Below, piece by piece: positions 15,981 through 24,615 of a DNA stretch of 34,335 nt; position 1 is the stretch's first letter; each line of letters starts with the position of its first letter. A program made the translations under genes and the position numbers. Source of the DNA: Candidatus Zhuqueibacterota bacterium (GTDB lineage Bacteria; Zhuqueibacterota; Zhuqueibacteria; Thermofontimicrobiales; Thiofontviventaceae); the NCBI GenBank assembly GCA_016931935.1, contig JAFGDW010000205.1, positions 1 to 34,335 of the forward strand, in the 5' to 3' direction. The notes under the pieces were generated by a model. The model was not told where the DNA came from, did no database searches, and saw nothing but the letters and a program-made list of their open reading frames with translations.

Positions 15981-17105
15981 TCAGAAATATCGACCCAAAC
16001 CTAACGTGATCAGATCATCATGCGTCGGCAGTCCACTCACAATAATCGCATGTTCCGGATAATTGCGGGAAAATACATCAACAATTTTCGCTATTGCAGC
16101 CACATGCCGGCCCACGCGAAGATTTAATGGAATACCGGCGTTATCATACGGGACTTTCAGGACGCCCAATTTGGCCGCCTTTAAATACATTGGATCCAGG
16201 CCGGTCATAATCAGTGACGCTGCACTTTTGCCGCGTAGCCGTCCCTGCATGGGATTCGCGGTTTCTAGCAAAATCGGGTATGTACCGGTAAAATCCGCCC
16301 ATTCGCGATGGCTCAATCCGTGGAAATTGTACGGCGATGGTTCGATTGAATAATATAAATCCTCAAATTGTAACTCGATGTTCGCCTCCGACGCGAGCTC
16401 CTGACTCCGGCCCGCAGACACAATCGCATTCACTACCGGGTATTCGGGCGCTGCCTCGTGCAAGTCGAACGCCAGGTCAATATGTTCGGTATTGATGAAA
16501 TTGACAATTGCATATGCCACGCGCTCTGTCAGTGTGCCATTTATTTTTCCGGGATAGGCGCGGTTTAGATTCCGGGTTTCATTACCGGCCAATTTTTGAT
16601 TGGACGGAAAGTGAAGATAGATTTCCGGATCGGGCCATTGGTCCACCTGATTGGTGTTCCGCGACCCGTAGCGAAATCGCCGCTCCCCGGTTTTACCGAC
16701 AATTGTAAAAAATTGTGGATGCCCCTCCTGCGGATCGTTATGCGTAAAAGCGCTGTGATTCGCTCTGGGCAGGACATACACTGTTCCCTGTTGAACCCGT
16801 AGATTTTCGATAATCAAATATGCCGTGATAAATCCGGCCGCTTCATTCGGATGAGTGCCCCCGACAATCAATACGTTGCCGCCCGGTTCATTGCCTTCGA
16901 AACAATAGATGGTGGCATCACCCGGTGTATCTTGTAAATTTTTATTGAATTCACTCAATGGAATTGTTCGTGTCAAAAACTGCGACGGAAATAACGGTTC
17001 ATCATGATGCATCTGCCTGAACTGCTTACCGGCAACAATGATGAGAATCACTGCGGCTGCAATCGATATGATGCCAACCATTAAGTGAGTTTTGTACTGA
17101 TTCAT
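15981..17105 (-). CDS. Membrane-anchored M14-type zinc hydrolase (AstE/aspartoacylase-like)
   Basis: This 374-residue protein has one N-terminal transmembrane helix (about 8-25) and a succinylglutamate desuccinylase/aspartoacylase-like zinc domain. Zinc ligands are His and Glu in GGTHPNEAAG and His in FDLHEA. The substrate-binding arginine/asparagine patch is ETRNLNRAYPG, and the catalytic Glu is in ILLETANP. Family members remove N-acyl groups from glutamate or aspartate or trim C-terminal residues. The phage poly-gamma-glutamate hydrolase PghP has a carboxypeptidase-like fold, so a role on gamma-linked glutamate is plausible here. It stands between the 48-residue membrane protein and the GGT gene in the permease operon. 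A paralog is at 28505-29335. Confidence 0.85.
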   Translation of the reverse strand: MNQYKTHLMVGIISIAAAVILIIVAGKQFRQMHHDEPLFPSQFLTRTIPLSEFNKNLQDTPGDATIYCFEGNEPGGNVLIVGGTHPNEAAGFITAYLIIENLRVQQGTVYVLPRANHSAFTHNDPQEGHPQFFTIVGKTGERRFRYGSRNTNQVDQWPDPEIYLHFPSNQKLAGNETRNLNRAYPGKINGTLTERVAYAIVNFINTEHIDLAFDLHEAAPEYPVVNAIVSAGRSQELASEANIELQFEDLYYSIEPSPYNFHGLSHREWADFTGTYPILLETANPMQGRLRGKSAASLIMTGLDPMYLKAAKLGVLKVPYDNAGIPLNLRVGRHVAAIAKIVDVFSRNYPEHAIIVSGLPTHDDLITLGLGRYF

Positions 17106-17189
17106 TTTGTATTCTCTATTCTGTTGACCCGGGCGGAATGGTGGATATTATTTTGGTAATTCAATTGACACGGCAAGCCTGATTCATAG

Positions 17190-17231
17190 TTCCGCCAATC
17201 TCTGGCGGAATTCAGAGTAATCGCTCTGCGA
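17190..17231. repeat. REP-like double hairpin, copy 2
   Basis: TTCCGCCA-ATCTC-TGGCGGAA (17190-17210) is followed by TCGC-TCT-GCGA (17221-17231), the same two-hairpin unit as at 9040-9083. It interrupts the permease operon, in the 218-nt gap between the small membrane protein gene and the M14-type hydrolase gene, where it might lower downstream expression. Confidence 0.75.
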
Positions 17232-17323
17232 CGGTTTTTGCAGTGTTGTTAATCATGTTGTCAATTAATGTAACTATTGTAATTCTATGATAGCGATTTA
17301 ATCCAAAATTAAACAGAGTATGA

Positions 17324-17470
17324 TTATTTTATCAACAACAACCGTAACACTAACGGCACCAAAGCTATTGCTGCGGTAAGCTGTAAACTTGTTCGCTTTT
17401 CCTTAAACACATCATAACCGATGACGAGGATCAAAAACACGACAAGCAATCGATAGATCAGAGTCAACAT
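17324..17470 (-). CDS. 48-residue two-helix membrane protein beside DctM-like permease
   Basis: The start at 17470 lies 19 nt after the permease stop codon, with GGAAAG about 10 nt upstream. The 48 residues form two hydrophobic helices (about 2-19 and 29-46) joined by the charged turn DVFKEKRTS. It is far shorter than a normal DctQ small subunit (about 150-200 residues, four helices), so it is not a simple DctQ. It could be a minimal accessory subunit of the permease. Support comes from placement, ribosome-binding site and clean membrane pattern; I recognise no named family. Confidence 0.65.
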   Translation of the reverse strand: MLTLIYRLLVVFLILVIGYDVFKEKRTSLQLTAAIALVPLVLRLLLIK

Positions 17471-17489
17471 AATAATTGGCTTTCCATTG

Positions 17490-18761
17490 TTACATAAACT
17501 TTGCTAAAAAGTTGGCGGACAGTATCATCAAAATTCCCCACAGTGCGGTAATAACAGCCGGAATCAACGTGACTTTGAGCACCTTAAAATAATTTTTCTC
17601 CTTCACCACCTGTGCGGCAAAAATACCGGCTAATGCTGTCGGTGGCATCAGATCGCCCAGACCGGCAATTAGTGAGATAGCGGAGCCGACGATAATTTCG
17701 TTCTTCCCCAAAAATGCCAGCAAAAACGGGACACCCAATACTGAAGCGGAGCCATAGGCAGACACCGCGCCGAACAACGGCACCATCACCGCAATGCTGA
17801 CATAACGCCAGAACGATGGCAGGCTAAGACTGCCAATCACCAGCAAGCCACGCACGCCGGTTAGCGTCATGATTTGGATGAACATACCAATGCCCAGTAA
17901 AATCCCGATCACCGGCAGCGCTTCCTGAATGGCCGAGTGTGACACGTGCCAGAAATTCATCTTTTTACCGCAGAACAGTCCGATAATGGCACCGATGATA
18001 AAAATCAGGGAAACGCCCAAATTTGGAAATACGGCGGGGAAAATTCGTACTCCCAGCATGAGCACAATGACAACCAGCAATGGCAGAAAGAGTCGCCATC
18101 CATATATTTCAAAATAATCCGTATCGAGTTTGGGAATCATCTTGTCAATTTGAATATTCCGGACGTATTTATAACCCAGCGCGAGATTGAATGAAATCGC
18201 CAGCGGGAACGTGGCAAACATGAGCGGCAGCTCGAATCCGATATACGGCATATCCACGCCTCCGCCGATAATCATCGCCGGGACATTGATTGGCGGCGCA
18301 ATCATCCCCAAAATGGCGCTCATGGCGATCATTGCGGCGACAGTGACGTGCGGAATGCCCAACAGCATAAGCGCTGGCGCAGCAATCGCGCCGGTGGTCA
18401 GCACAGTGGCTGTGGATAAACCGGTGATCATACCGGGAAACATGATAAACAGTGTGAGAAAGAACAGCAACCAGAACGGACGGCGGTGCATCCGAACGAT
18501 GATGAACCGGCTAATACTCCCCAGTGCACCAGAGCGACGGATAACCTCCATAAAAATCATTGCCGTGGCAATGATCAAAATCGGATCAAAATAGAGAAAG
18601 CTGCCCTCAACCAGGTGGCGAATCGGAACGCCTTCCCCGGCGACAAATGCCCCTGCAATCGAAGCGATAATGAGAGAAATGCCGATCGGTAATTTAAACA
18701 GCATGGCAAACAGAATAAAGCTGCCAACCATTACCAGGAAGATGCACGTTTCAGATAACAA
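17490..18761 (-). CDS. TRAP-type transporter large permease (DctM-like)
   Basis: This 423-residue inner-membrane protein has many hydrophobic helices and the DctM signatures: FKLPIGISLIIAS near the start, MFPGMITGLSTATVLTTGAIAAPALMLLG-type helices, the loop IAPPINVPAMIIG, and in the second half GDLMPPTALAGIFAAQVV. DctM subunits carry out sodium-driven uptake of carboxylates such as C4-dicarboxylates, sialic acid or glutamate. No DctP binding protein or standard DctQ is in the window. It opens the operon permease - small membrane protein - M14 hydrolase - GGT, so glutamate or short gamma-glutamyl products are likely substrates (inference). The start at 18761 is TTG with AGAAAG upstream; an ATG at 18731 is the alternative. 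Confidence 0.9.
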   Translation of the reverse strand: MLSETCIFLVMVGSFILFAMLFKLPIGISLIIASIAGAFVAGEGVPIRHLVEGSFLYFDPILIIATAMIFMEVIRRSGALGSISRFIIVRMHRRPFWLLFFLTLFIMFPGMITGLSTATVLTTGAIAAPALMLLGIPHVTVAAMIAMSAILGMIAPPINVPAMIIGGGVDMPYIGFELPLMFATFPLAISFNLALGYKYVRNIQIDKMIPKLDTDYFEIYGWRLFLPLLVVIVLMLGVRIFPAVFPNLGVSLIFIIGAIIGLFCGKKMNFWHVSHSAIQEALPVIGILLGIGMFIQIMTLTGVRGLLVIGSLSLPSFWRYVSIAVMVPLFGAVSAYGSASVLGVPFLLAFLGKNEIIVGSAISLIAGLGDLMPPTALAGIFAAQVVKEKNYFKVLKVTLIPAVITALWGILMILSANFLAKFM

Positions 18762-18860
18762 TTGTTTTGACTTTCTTTTAGGCGATGAAATGAGTTGGAA
18801 AAATAAGACGATTCAGGAACTTCTATCGGCAGCGTCGGAATGTAACAATGCTTTCATATT

Positions 18861-18876
18861 TACAAAGATAATGCCA
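18861..18876 (-). promoter_or_regulatory. Sigma-54-like promoter (TGGCAT-N5-TTGTA)
   Basis: On the minus strand this reads TGGCATTATCTTTGTA, 100 nt upstream of the permease start. The -24 block and spacing fit sigma-54, while the -12 block is TTGTA instead of TTGCA. The same blocks occur at 4538-4553 and 32822-32837. Two in-phase palindromes lie upstream at 18946-18995. Confidence 0.68.
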
Positions 18877-18945
18877 CAAAAAATGCTGTGAAACGTGGGA
18901 AACCAACGGGGATACAGAAGATATTGAAGCGGGCGGTGCGAATAA

Positions 18946-18995
18946 TGTGAATAGTTTTTCACAATCCGCAGGATATGTGTGAAACAAAATTCACA
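18946..18995. promoter_or_regulatory. Tandem in-phase palindromes, NtrC-type enhancer
   Basis: Two perfect palindromes with 6-bp arms and 6-bp spacers occur: TGTGAA-TAGTTT-TTCACA (18946-18963) and TGTGAA-ACAAAA-TTCACA (18978-18995). Their centres are 32 bp apart, about three helical turns, so they face the same side of the helix. They start directly after the stop codon of the regulator gene and sit roughly 100-135 bp upstream of the expected start site of the permease promoter. That is the usual layout for a sigma-54 activator enhancer. Confidence 0.72.
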
Positions 18996-20393
18996 TTAAT
19001 CGTTTTTCAAACCATAGCGTTTAATTTTTTTACTCAGCCCTTCCCGCGATTCACCAACCACTTTGGCGATGTGGGAAATATTGCCCTGATAAAAATGTAA
19101 ATAGTAGGCCAGAAATTCTGCTTCAAATCGCTCAAGCAGTTGCCGCCGTGCTTGTTTAAACGGAAGCTTAAATAACGAGATAAATGAAATATCCGAGACT
19201 GAACCATCATCAAAATTCAGTTCATTGGTTGTCACAGTTTGGTTTGGGCAGATGACATATAAACGTTCCAGCAAATTTTTAAGCTGACGGATATTGCCGG
19301 GCCAGTCATAACCGATCATTTTCTGCACGACATCATCAGGAAACGTCAGGGTTTTGCCTTTTTGTGTTTCGAGCCGGGATTGATAAAACCGGATTAACGC
19401 AGGAATGTCTTCGCGCCGGTCGCGTAGCGGCGGCAGATGGATCGGGATAACATTCAGGCGATAAAATAAATCCTGACGAAATGTACTTTCGGCAACCATG
19501 GTCTCCAGATTTTTATTGGTCGCAGCAATAATACGAACATCTGCCGTCAGTGTCGTATTCCCACCAACGCGGGAGAACGTTTTTTCCTGCAGAAAACGCA
19601 GCAGTTTTGTCTGTAACTCCAGCGGGAAATCACCGATTTCATCAAGGAAGACCGTTCCTTTGTCCGCAAGCTCAAACATCCCGATATGTTTTTGATGGGC
19701 GTTGGTGAACGCACCTTTCTCGTGGCCAAATAATTGACTCTCCAGTAATGTCGCTGGCATGTTCGCAACGTCAACAACAATAAACTTGTGATCGCTGCGC
19801 CGGGGACTATTCACATGAATCGAACGGGCAACGAGTTCCTTGCCAGTACCGCTTTCACCGGTGATCAGCACTGTCGCATCGTTATCCTGTCCCACCCGCG
19901 CAACCAGATCAAGGATTTGTTTGATCGCTATGCTGTTACCGATGATCTGATTGGGCTGGTCCAGTGTATCGACTTGTTGTTCGAGCGTGCGCACCTGTTC
20001 GGTCAGCCGTAAATTGGCCATGGTTAAACGGCGCGTCTCGAAAAAGCGGTTCACTTTCAGAATAATTTCTTCTTTTGAAAAATCTTTGGTCACATAGTCA
20101 TCCGCACCAGCCTGCATGGCCTTGACCGCGCTATCCACTGTCCCGTATGCGGTCATCACCAGGATCGGTGTCAACGGGTACATCTGCCGAATCGTCCGAA
20201 TTAATCTTAATCCGTGCTGCTCATCCGGGAGACGCAAATCCACAATCGCCAGATCAAACTCTTCTTTTTTTAACAGCTTGTTTGCCTGATCCACACTGCT
20301 GGCTTCGGTAATGGATTTTGAAATCGACCGCAAGATGAAATAGAGCCCCTTGCGGGCGGTGCGTTCGTCATCGACTATTAGAATTTTGTTCAT
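18996..20393 (-). CDS. NtrC-family sigma-54 response regulator
   Basis: This 465-residue protein has a receiver domain (1-120, phosphoacceptor Asp52 in IVDLRLPDE, conserved Lys near 103). An AAA+ domain follows with Walker A GESGTGKE (179-186) and Walker B VFLDEI (248-253). The C-terminal Fis-type helix-turn-helix is near residues 435-462, GNISHIAKVVGESREGL. The sigma-54 contact loop reads GAFTNA (227-232) rather than GAFTGA. The gene follows the sensor kinase gene by 136 nt on the same strand and is followed by its probable binding sites and the permease promoter. AAGGG lies 7 nt before the ATG. It is very likely phosphorylated by the kinase at 20530-24408 and activates the permease operon. 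Confidence 0.95.
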   Translation of the reverse strand: MNKILIVDDERTARKGLYFILRSISKSITEASSVDQANKLLKKEEFDLAIVDLRLPDEQHGLRLIRTIRQMYPLTPILVMTAYGTVDSAVKAMQAGADDYVTKDFSKEEIILKVNRFFETRRLTMANLRLTEQVRTLEQQVDTLDQPNQIIGNSIAIKQILDLVARVGQDNDATVLITGESGTGKELVARSIHVNSPRRSDHKFIVVDVANMPATLLESQLFGHEKGAFTNAHQKHIGMFELADKGTVFLDEIGDFPLELQTKLLRFLQEKTFSRVGGNTTLTADVRIIAATNKNLETMVAESTFRQDLFYRLNVIPIHLPPLRDRREDIPALIRFYQSRLETQKGKTLTFPDDVVQKMIGYDWPGNIRQLKNLLERLYVICPNQTVTTNELNFDDGSVSDISFISLFKLPFKQARRQLLERFEAEFLAYYLHFYQGNISHIAKVVGESREGLSKKIKRYGLKND

Positions 20394-20420
20394 TCAAAGA
20401 CCCTTTTAGGAGCGTGAAAA

Positions 20421-20554
20421 GTCAAACGTGAGACGTGAGACGAATTGAGTGAATAGTGAAAAGTGAATAGTGTATATTGTCACACGTTTCGTTATGCTCT
20501 CTGCCCTTTGCGCTATGCTATGAATCGTTTCACCTTTCACGTTTCACGTTTGAC
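20421..20554. repeat. Inverted-repeat element overlapping the kinase 3' end
   Basis: GTCAAACGTGA (20421-20431) is the exact complement of TCACGTTTGAC (20544-20554), and each end continues as runs of CGTGA-like 6-mers. Related elements occur at 24477-24571 and 28425-28496. The right end encodes the last eight residues (KSNVKRER) and the stop codon of the sensor kinase. Confidence 0.7.
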
Positions 20555-23500
20555 TTAATTACAGGCAATTCAACGCTAAACCGGGTGCCATGCTGTTTGT
20601 TACTTTTCACTGTGATATGGCCGTCGTGATTTTTAATAATATTCTGTGTGATAGTCAATCCCAGGCCCCGGCCGCTTTCGTGGGTTGAATAGAACGGGGT
20701 GAAGATTTTCTCCAATTGACTGGTGGAAATTCCAATGCCACTATCAATGACATCCACCCGGACCGTTTTGTTATTATCGTTTAGTTGTACCCGCACAACG
20801 ACCGGAGCCGCATAATTCGAGGCTTCCAATGCATTTTGAATCAGATTTTCAAACGCTTGTTTTAAATGCAACGGATGGGCATTAATCTGAATATTATTTT
20901 CCATGGCATCAAATCTTAGCAAGCCGTGATTGTGGTTGCGAAATTCATCATTAAGTTCCTCGAAAATTTGACTCAGCGTAACCGGTTGTTTGGTTTGATC
21001 GTTGTGTGACACGAGATCAAGTGAGCTCATTAACATCTTTTTCAAGCGGTTGATGCCTTCATTCAACTCATTGATGTATTCCGATCGGGGATCATTCGGT
21101 GCGATGTCGTGTTGCAACATTTCAACAATCATACGCAAGCCATCGACCGGATTTTTCAGGTTATGAATAATACTGCCGGCGAACGACCCCACTGCTGCAA
21201 ATTTCTCCTGATCACGCATTTCTTTGGAAATCTGTATGGTGCTCAACGTAATTGTCAGTTGCAAAAACAGATAGGAAAGCATGGAAATCACCTGGGAATC
21301 CGGATACGCAACCAGGTCATTCAATCCCATCATGGCGATACCGTGAATGCTGTGCGATTTCACGAGCGGGAAAATTAATGTGTGCTCATCCAGCCATTCT
21401 GTTGCCGGCCATAATGATTTGAACGTAGCAACTGAAACCGGTGACGATTGCTGCATTAGCGTTTGCATCTGCTGATTTCCAATGACTATTTGCTGCAAGG
21501 CTTTCTTCACGTTGATACCATCGCTTTTCTTGCACAGGAAAAAGTTGCCGGTTGGATAATAAATATAAATGACAAGAAAACGATATGCGTGAATTAGTTT
21601 CGCCGTTTTGGTGATGACAGGCAAGGTTTTTTCAAACACATCTAATTTCGCCAGCGTTTCACTTGCAGTCTGAATCTGTTCCTGGATCGCATCGTGCTCA
21701 CGGGACGATTTCAGCAATTGTTCATTCACGGAAATAAGCACCGTTAGCGCGAACAAAATCATTAAAAACGGCAGCGTGTGATTCAGCCAGCCGCCGGATT
21801 GGGTGAACGTCAACGTCAGGCTGGCGTAAATGGCCACAAGAATTAATACGTATGTCACCACATGACTGGCACGCCAGTGGTAGCGTTTTTCAATGAAGCG
21901 GACGCTGATAAACACCAGTGTGATGAACAGCGCCAATTTTAGAATTTCGTAAGGAACACGGGGAATATGCAGCAATCGCATTAATGCCCGGCTTACCTGA
22001 TAGGCAAGTTGCATTGATTTGACGGATTGATCTACCAACAACGTCGTTCCGGCAGGGATACTCGAATACTCAAACTCTTGCCCGTTTAGAAAATGTACTT
22101 TTACATCAGCAACTTTATAATTGCCCAGTCCGATCTGAACACCAGTCCAGTTTTGTGAGAATAATCCGTTTGAAGGCTCAACTTCCTGAAAAGCGATTAG
22201 TCGATGCGTTGAGTCGCACGCGTACGCCCACACTTTGGCGCCAAGAGCTTCCCGGGTATCGGCAATGCCCCTGGCCTGAACGATGATGAACTGCGAATCG
22301 TTGGTGGTATTCTGAAGCAGAGATGACCAATAGTCAAAATTTCCCACTACCAGGTCATGATCACCGTCGGCATCAATATCCGCTGTGGCAGCGCCGGTGT
22401 TGTAACCGCTTAAATGACCGGCTTTGGAATAGATGTCCCGGACGGCTGATTCCGCAAAACGCTGATTCGACACATTCATGTAGAGCAGATCCTGTCCGAA
22501 CCGCGATACAAACATATCCGTATCGCCATCATGATCGTAATCGCCGGCAACAGCCGAATAGCTGCGCCCCTCCTGCTGAACGCCCCATTCGATCGCCCGA
22601 TTTTGAAATATGCTTTCTGCAGGATTAAACACGAGCAGCGCGTCTTCGCCGGTTTCAGTGCACAGAAAAACATCATTATAGCCATCGGTATTGACATCCA
22701 GGACACTGATGGAATTGACAAAATGCGTCACAAATTGTGGTGAAAAATAGGCTGTGGATTTCTGAAATTCACCTGTCCCGTCGCCTATCAGGAAAAACGG
22801 CGCAAAGGCGTGGTAGAATGCCAGAATATCCTGATGTCCATCCTGATTCACATCGAAGACGGCGATTGCGCGAATCCGCGATGCCGGCAACGCCAACGCG
22901 CCGATATTCAATTCATCGAATCGATTGTACTTTCGGTTCAAAAATATCCGCAATCCGATTTTTTCATCTGCAAAGACAATGTCCGGGTAGCCATCTTCAT
23001 TAACATCGGCCAGAGCGCCATCCAGCACGTCCAGGTCAATCGGCAGCCCGGAAGTGGTTGTGGCATCTGTGAATATAGCGCGTCCATTATTCGTCAGGTA
23101 GCGGATTGTGCCCGGCTTGCCGGCAATGAGCAAATCGGTGTCGTCATCGCGGTCAAAATCGGCCGCCATTGAACCAATCTCGTATTTGCTCTTACCGATA
23201 CGTGTCTCCACATTTCCGCCGGTACCCGATTCAATCACATAATCCACAAAATAGCCTGCACCTTGATTAAGCAGCAGGTGGTTGAGATTGTGGTAGCAGG
23301 TCAGATAAATATCCGGAAGCTGGTCGCCGTTAAAATCAGCGGCGGACACACCCTGTACATCATCGATCCGGTCCATCAGATTGCTGCTTTCATGATGCAC
23401 CTGATCCAGGAACAGAAAATAACGTTGTTTTTGCCGCGTTTGCTCGGTCTCATTATTAAAGCTGAGAATCGTTCCCCAGGCGCCAACAATCCAGCCGTGT

Positions 23501-24408
23501 TGATCATCGACCATTTCAATATCATGCAAATCCGCAATGGTCGGGGATGTGACGTTTTGCCAACTCGTTCCATTGTATCGTAGAATCACGCCGTCTTTTC
23601 CAACCGCAAATCCATCATGATCATTCAACATATCAATCGCCCATAGCGACTGTGTCGTGGGAGTGGATTCCTGAATAACACGGCCGTTTTTATAGTGCAA
23701 AAGAATACCATCATTTCCTGCCAGCCAGCCTTCGGTTGCCGAAATAAAATCAGAATCGCGCAACAATACAGGCAACGGAGTTTCAACGGTCATCCATTGG
23801 GATTGTTTTTCAAGCATCACACCATTTCCGCCACATATAAACATGCGCTGCTGTGAAATAATATTCACAGCCCGGAAATCCGCACTGCTGGGTAACTGCA
23901 ACACGTTCCATCCGCCGTCGCGGAACTCAAATCCGCCGCCATCACCGACTGCCATGCCGAACGAAGAGTCTGCAAACGCCAGCGCACGGAATTTAATCGG
24001 GAAGGTGGTGTGCCAGAGCGCCCACTGCTGATGCTGATATCGCATTAATGCGTATTGCCGGGTGTTCACGTTGTTGACGGCAATCCAGCCGTTTACTGAA
24101 TCGACCATGCAAATCGCATAAATGTCCCCCCAGTCGGGATAAGCACTGGAAAGCGAGTCGGATTGTGGCAGGAAATTTGCCGGAATATTCTGCAATGAAT
24201 CGGAGATCGTCCACGAATGATTCTTGTACGACAAAATGAGGCCATCATACGAAACAGCCCATCCACGCGTTTGAGACACCATATCCAGTCGTGCCAGATT
24301 CTGCCGGGTCGGTGCGGGAACTAACTGCCACGATTCTGAATACACAATATGCTGGGACAATAGCAACACTATGATTGGAAAGATAGCGATAACACGCTTA
24401 ATTAACAT
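20530..24408 (-). CDS. Hybrid double-propeller sensor histidine kinase
   Basis: The protein has 1292 residues from the ATG at 24408, which has GGAG 8 nt upstream and begins a clear signal peptide; an in-frame start 18 codons earlier is less likely. Residues about 30-320 are Ycf48/BNR-like propeller repeats (GWAV, GWLAGNDGILL, GFAVGKDGVILRYNG, GWIVGAWGTIL). Residues about 350-695 hold seven FG-GAP/VCBS repeats with calcium-loop patterns such as DVNEDGYPD and DYDHDGDTD. Residues about 705-795 look like a UnbV/ASPIC domain. Three membrane helices (about 820-895) are followed by a coiled coil, a GAF-like region and the kinase: His about 1082 in GSIIHNLKNP, N-box ENLIQNALEAS, then DSGIGIS and GRGLGL. 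It senses something outside the cytoplasmic membrane and probably signals to the NtrC-type regulator downstream. The ligand is unknown; a gamma-glutamyl polymer is a guess from context. Confidence 0.9.
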   Translation of the reverse strand: MLIKRVIAIFPIIVLLLSQHIVYSESWQLVPAPTRQNLARLDMVSQTRGWAVSYDGLILSYKNHSWTISDSLQNIPANFLPQSDSLSSAYPDWGDIYAICMVDSVNGWIAVNNVNTRQYALMRYQHQQWALWHTTFPIKFRALAFADSSFGMAVGDGGGFEFRDGGWNVLQLPSSADFRAVNIISQQRMFICGGNGVMLEKQSQWMTVETPLPVLLRDSDFISATEGWLAGNDGILLHYKNGRVIQESTPTTQSLWAIDMLNDHDGFAVGKDGVILRYNGTSWQNVTSPTIADLHDIEMVDDQHGWIVGAWGTILSFNNETEQTRQKQRYFLFLDQVHHESSNLMDRIDDVQGVSAADFNGDQLPDIYLTCYHNLNHLLLNQGAGYFVDYVIESGTGGNVETRIGKSKYEIGSMAADFDRDDDTDLLIAGKPGTIRYLTNNGRAIFTDATTTSGLPIDLDVLDGALADVNEDGYPDIVFADEKIGLRIFLNRKYNRFDELNIGALALPASRIRAIAVFDVNQDGHQDILAFYHAFAPFFLIGDGTGEFQKSTAYFSPQFVTHFVNSISVLDVNTDGYNDVFLCTETGEDALLVFNPAESIFQNRAIEWGVQQEGRSYSAVAGDYDHDGDTDMFVSRFGQDLLYMNVSNQRFAESAVRDIYSKAGHLSGYNTGAATADIDADGDHDLVVGNFDYWSSLLQNTTNDSQFIIVQARGIADTREALGAKVWAYACDSTHRLIAFQEVEPSNGLFSQNWTGVQIGLGNYKVADVKVHFLNGQEFEYSSIPAGTTLLVDQSVKSMQLAYQVSRALMRLLHIPRVPYEILKLALFITLVFISVRFIEKRYHWRASHVVTYVLILVAIYASLTLTFTQSGGWLNHTLPFLMILFALTVLISVNEQLLKSSREHDAIQEQIQTASETLAKLDVFEKTLPVITKTAKLIHAYRFLVIYIYYPTGNFFLCKKSDGINVKKALQQIVIGNQQMQTLMQQSSPVSVATFKSLWPATEWLDEHTLIFPLVKSHSIHGIAMMGLNDLVAYPDSQVISMLSYLFLQLTITLSTIQISKEMRDQEKFAAVGSFAGSIIHNLKNPVDGLRMIVEMLQHDIAPNDPRSEYINELNEGINRLKKMLMSSLDLVSHNDQTKQPVTLSQIFEELNDEFRNHNHGLLRFDAMENNIQINAHPLHLKQAFENLIQNALEASNYAAPVVVRVQLNDNNKTVRVDVIDSGIGISTSQLEKIFTPFYSTHESGRGLGLTITQNIIKNHDGHITVKSNKQHGTRFSVELPVIKSNVKRER

Positions 24409-24476
24409 AGGAATAACTCCGGCTGATATTGAAATAGTACCTAAAATATTGAAGAATGTCAAGGGAAAAATATTAC

Positions 24477-24571
24477 GAACGTGAGACGGCAGACGTGAGC
24501 GGTGAGACGGACAGAGAGAATAGTGAACAGACAGACATGTCTACGTTTGATGTTTCACCTTTTACTCGTCG
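24477..24571. repeat. CGTGAGACG-type repeat element
   Basis: This stretch is related to the element at 20421-20554. The left side has ACGTGAGACGG-like units (24479-24510), and the right side has the complementary style CGTTTGATGTTTCACC (24543-24558). It occupies the divergent promoter region between the kinase and the small secreted protein gene. No clear sigma-54-like site was seen here. Confidence 0.6.
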
Positions 24572-24615
24572 GGTAAGCACACGGGCGAAATAACATAAAT
24601 TACTAAGGAGAGAGC

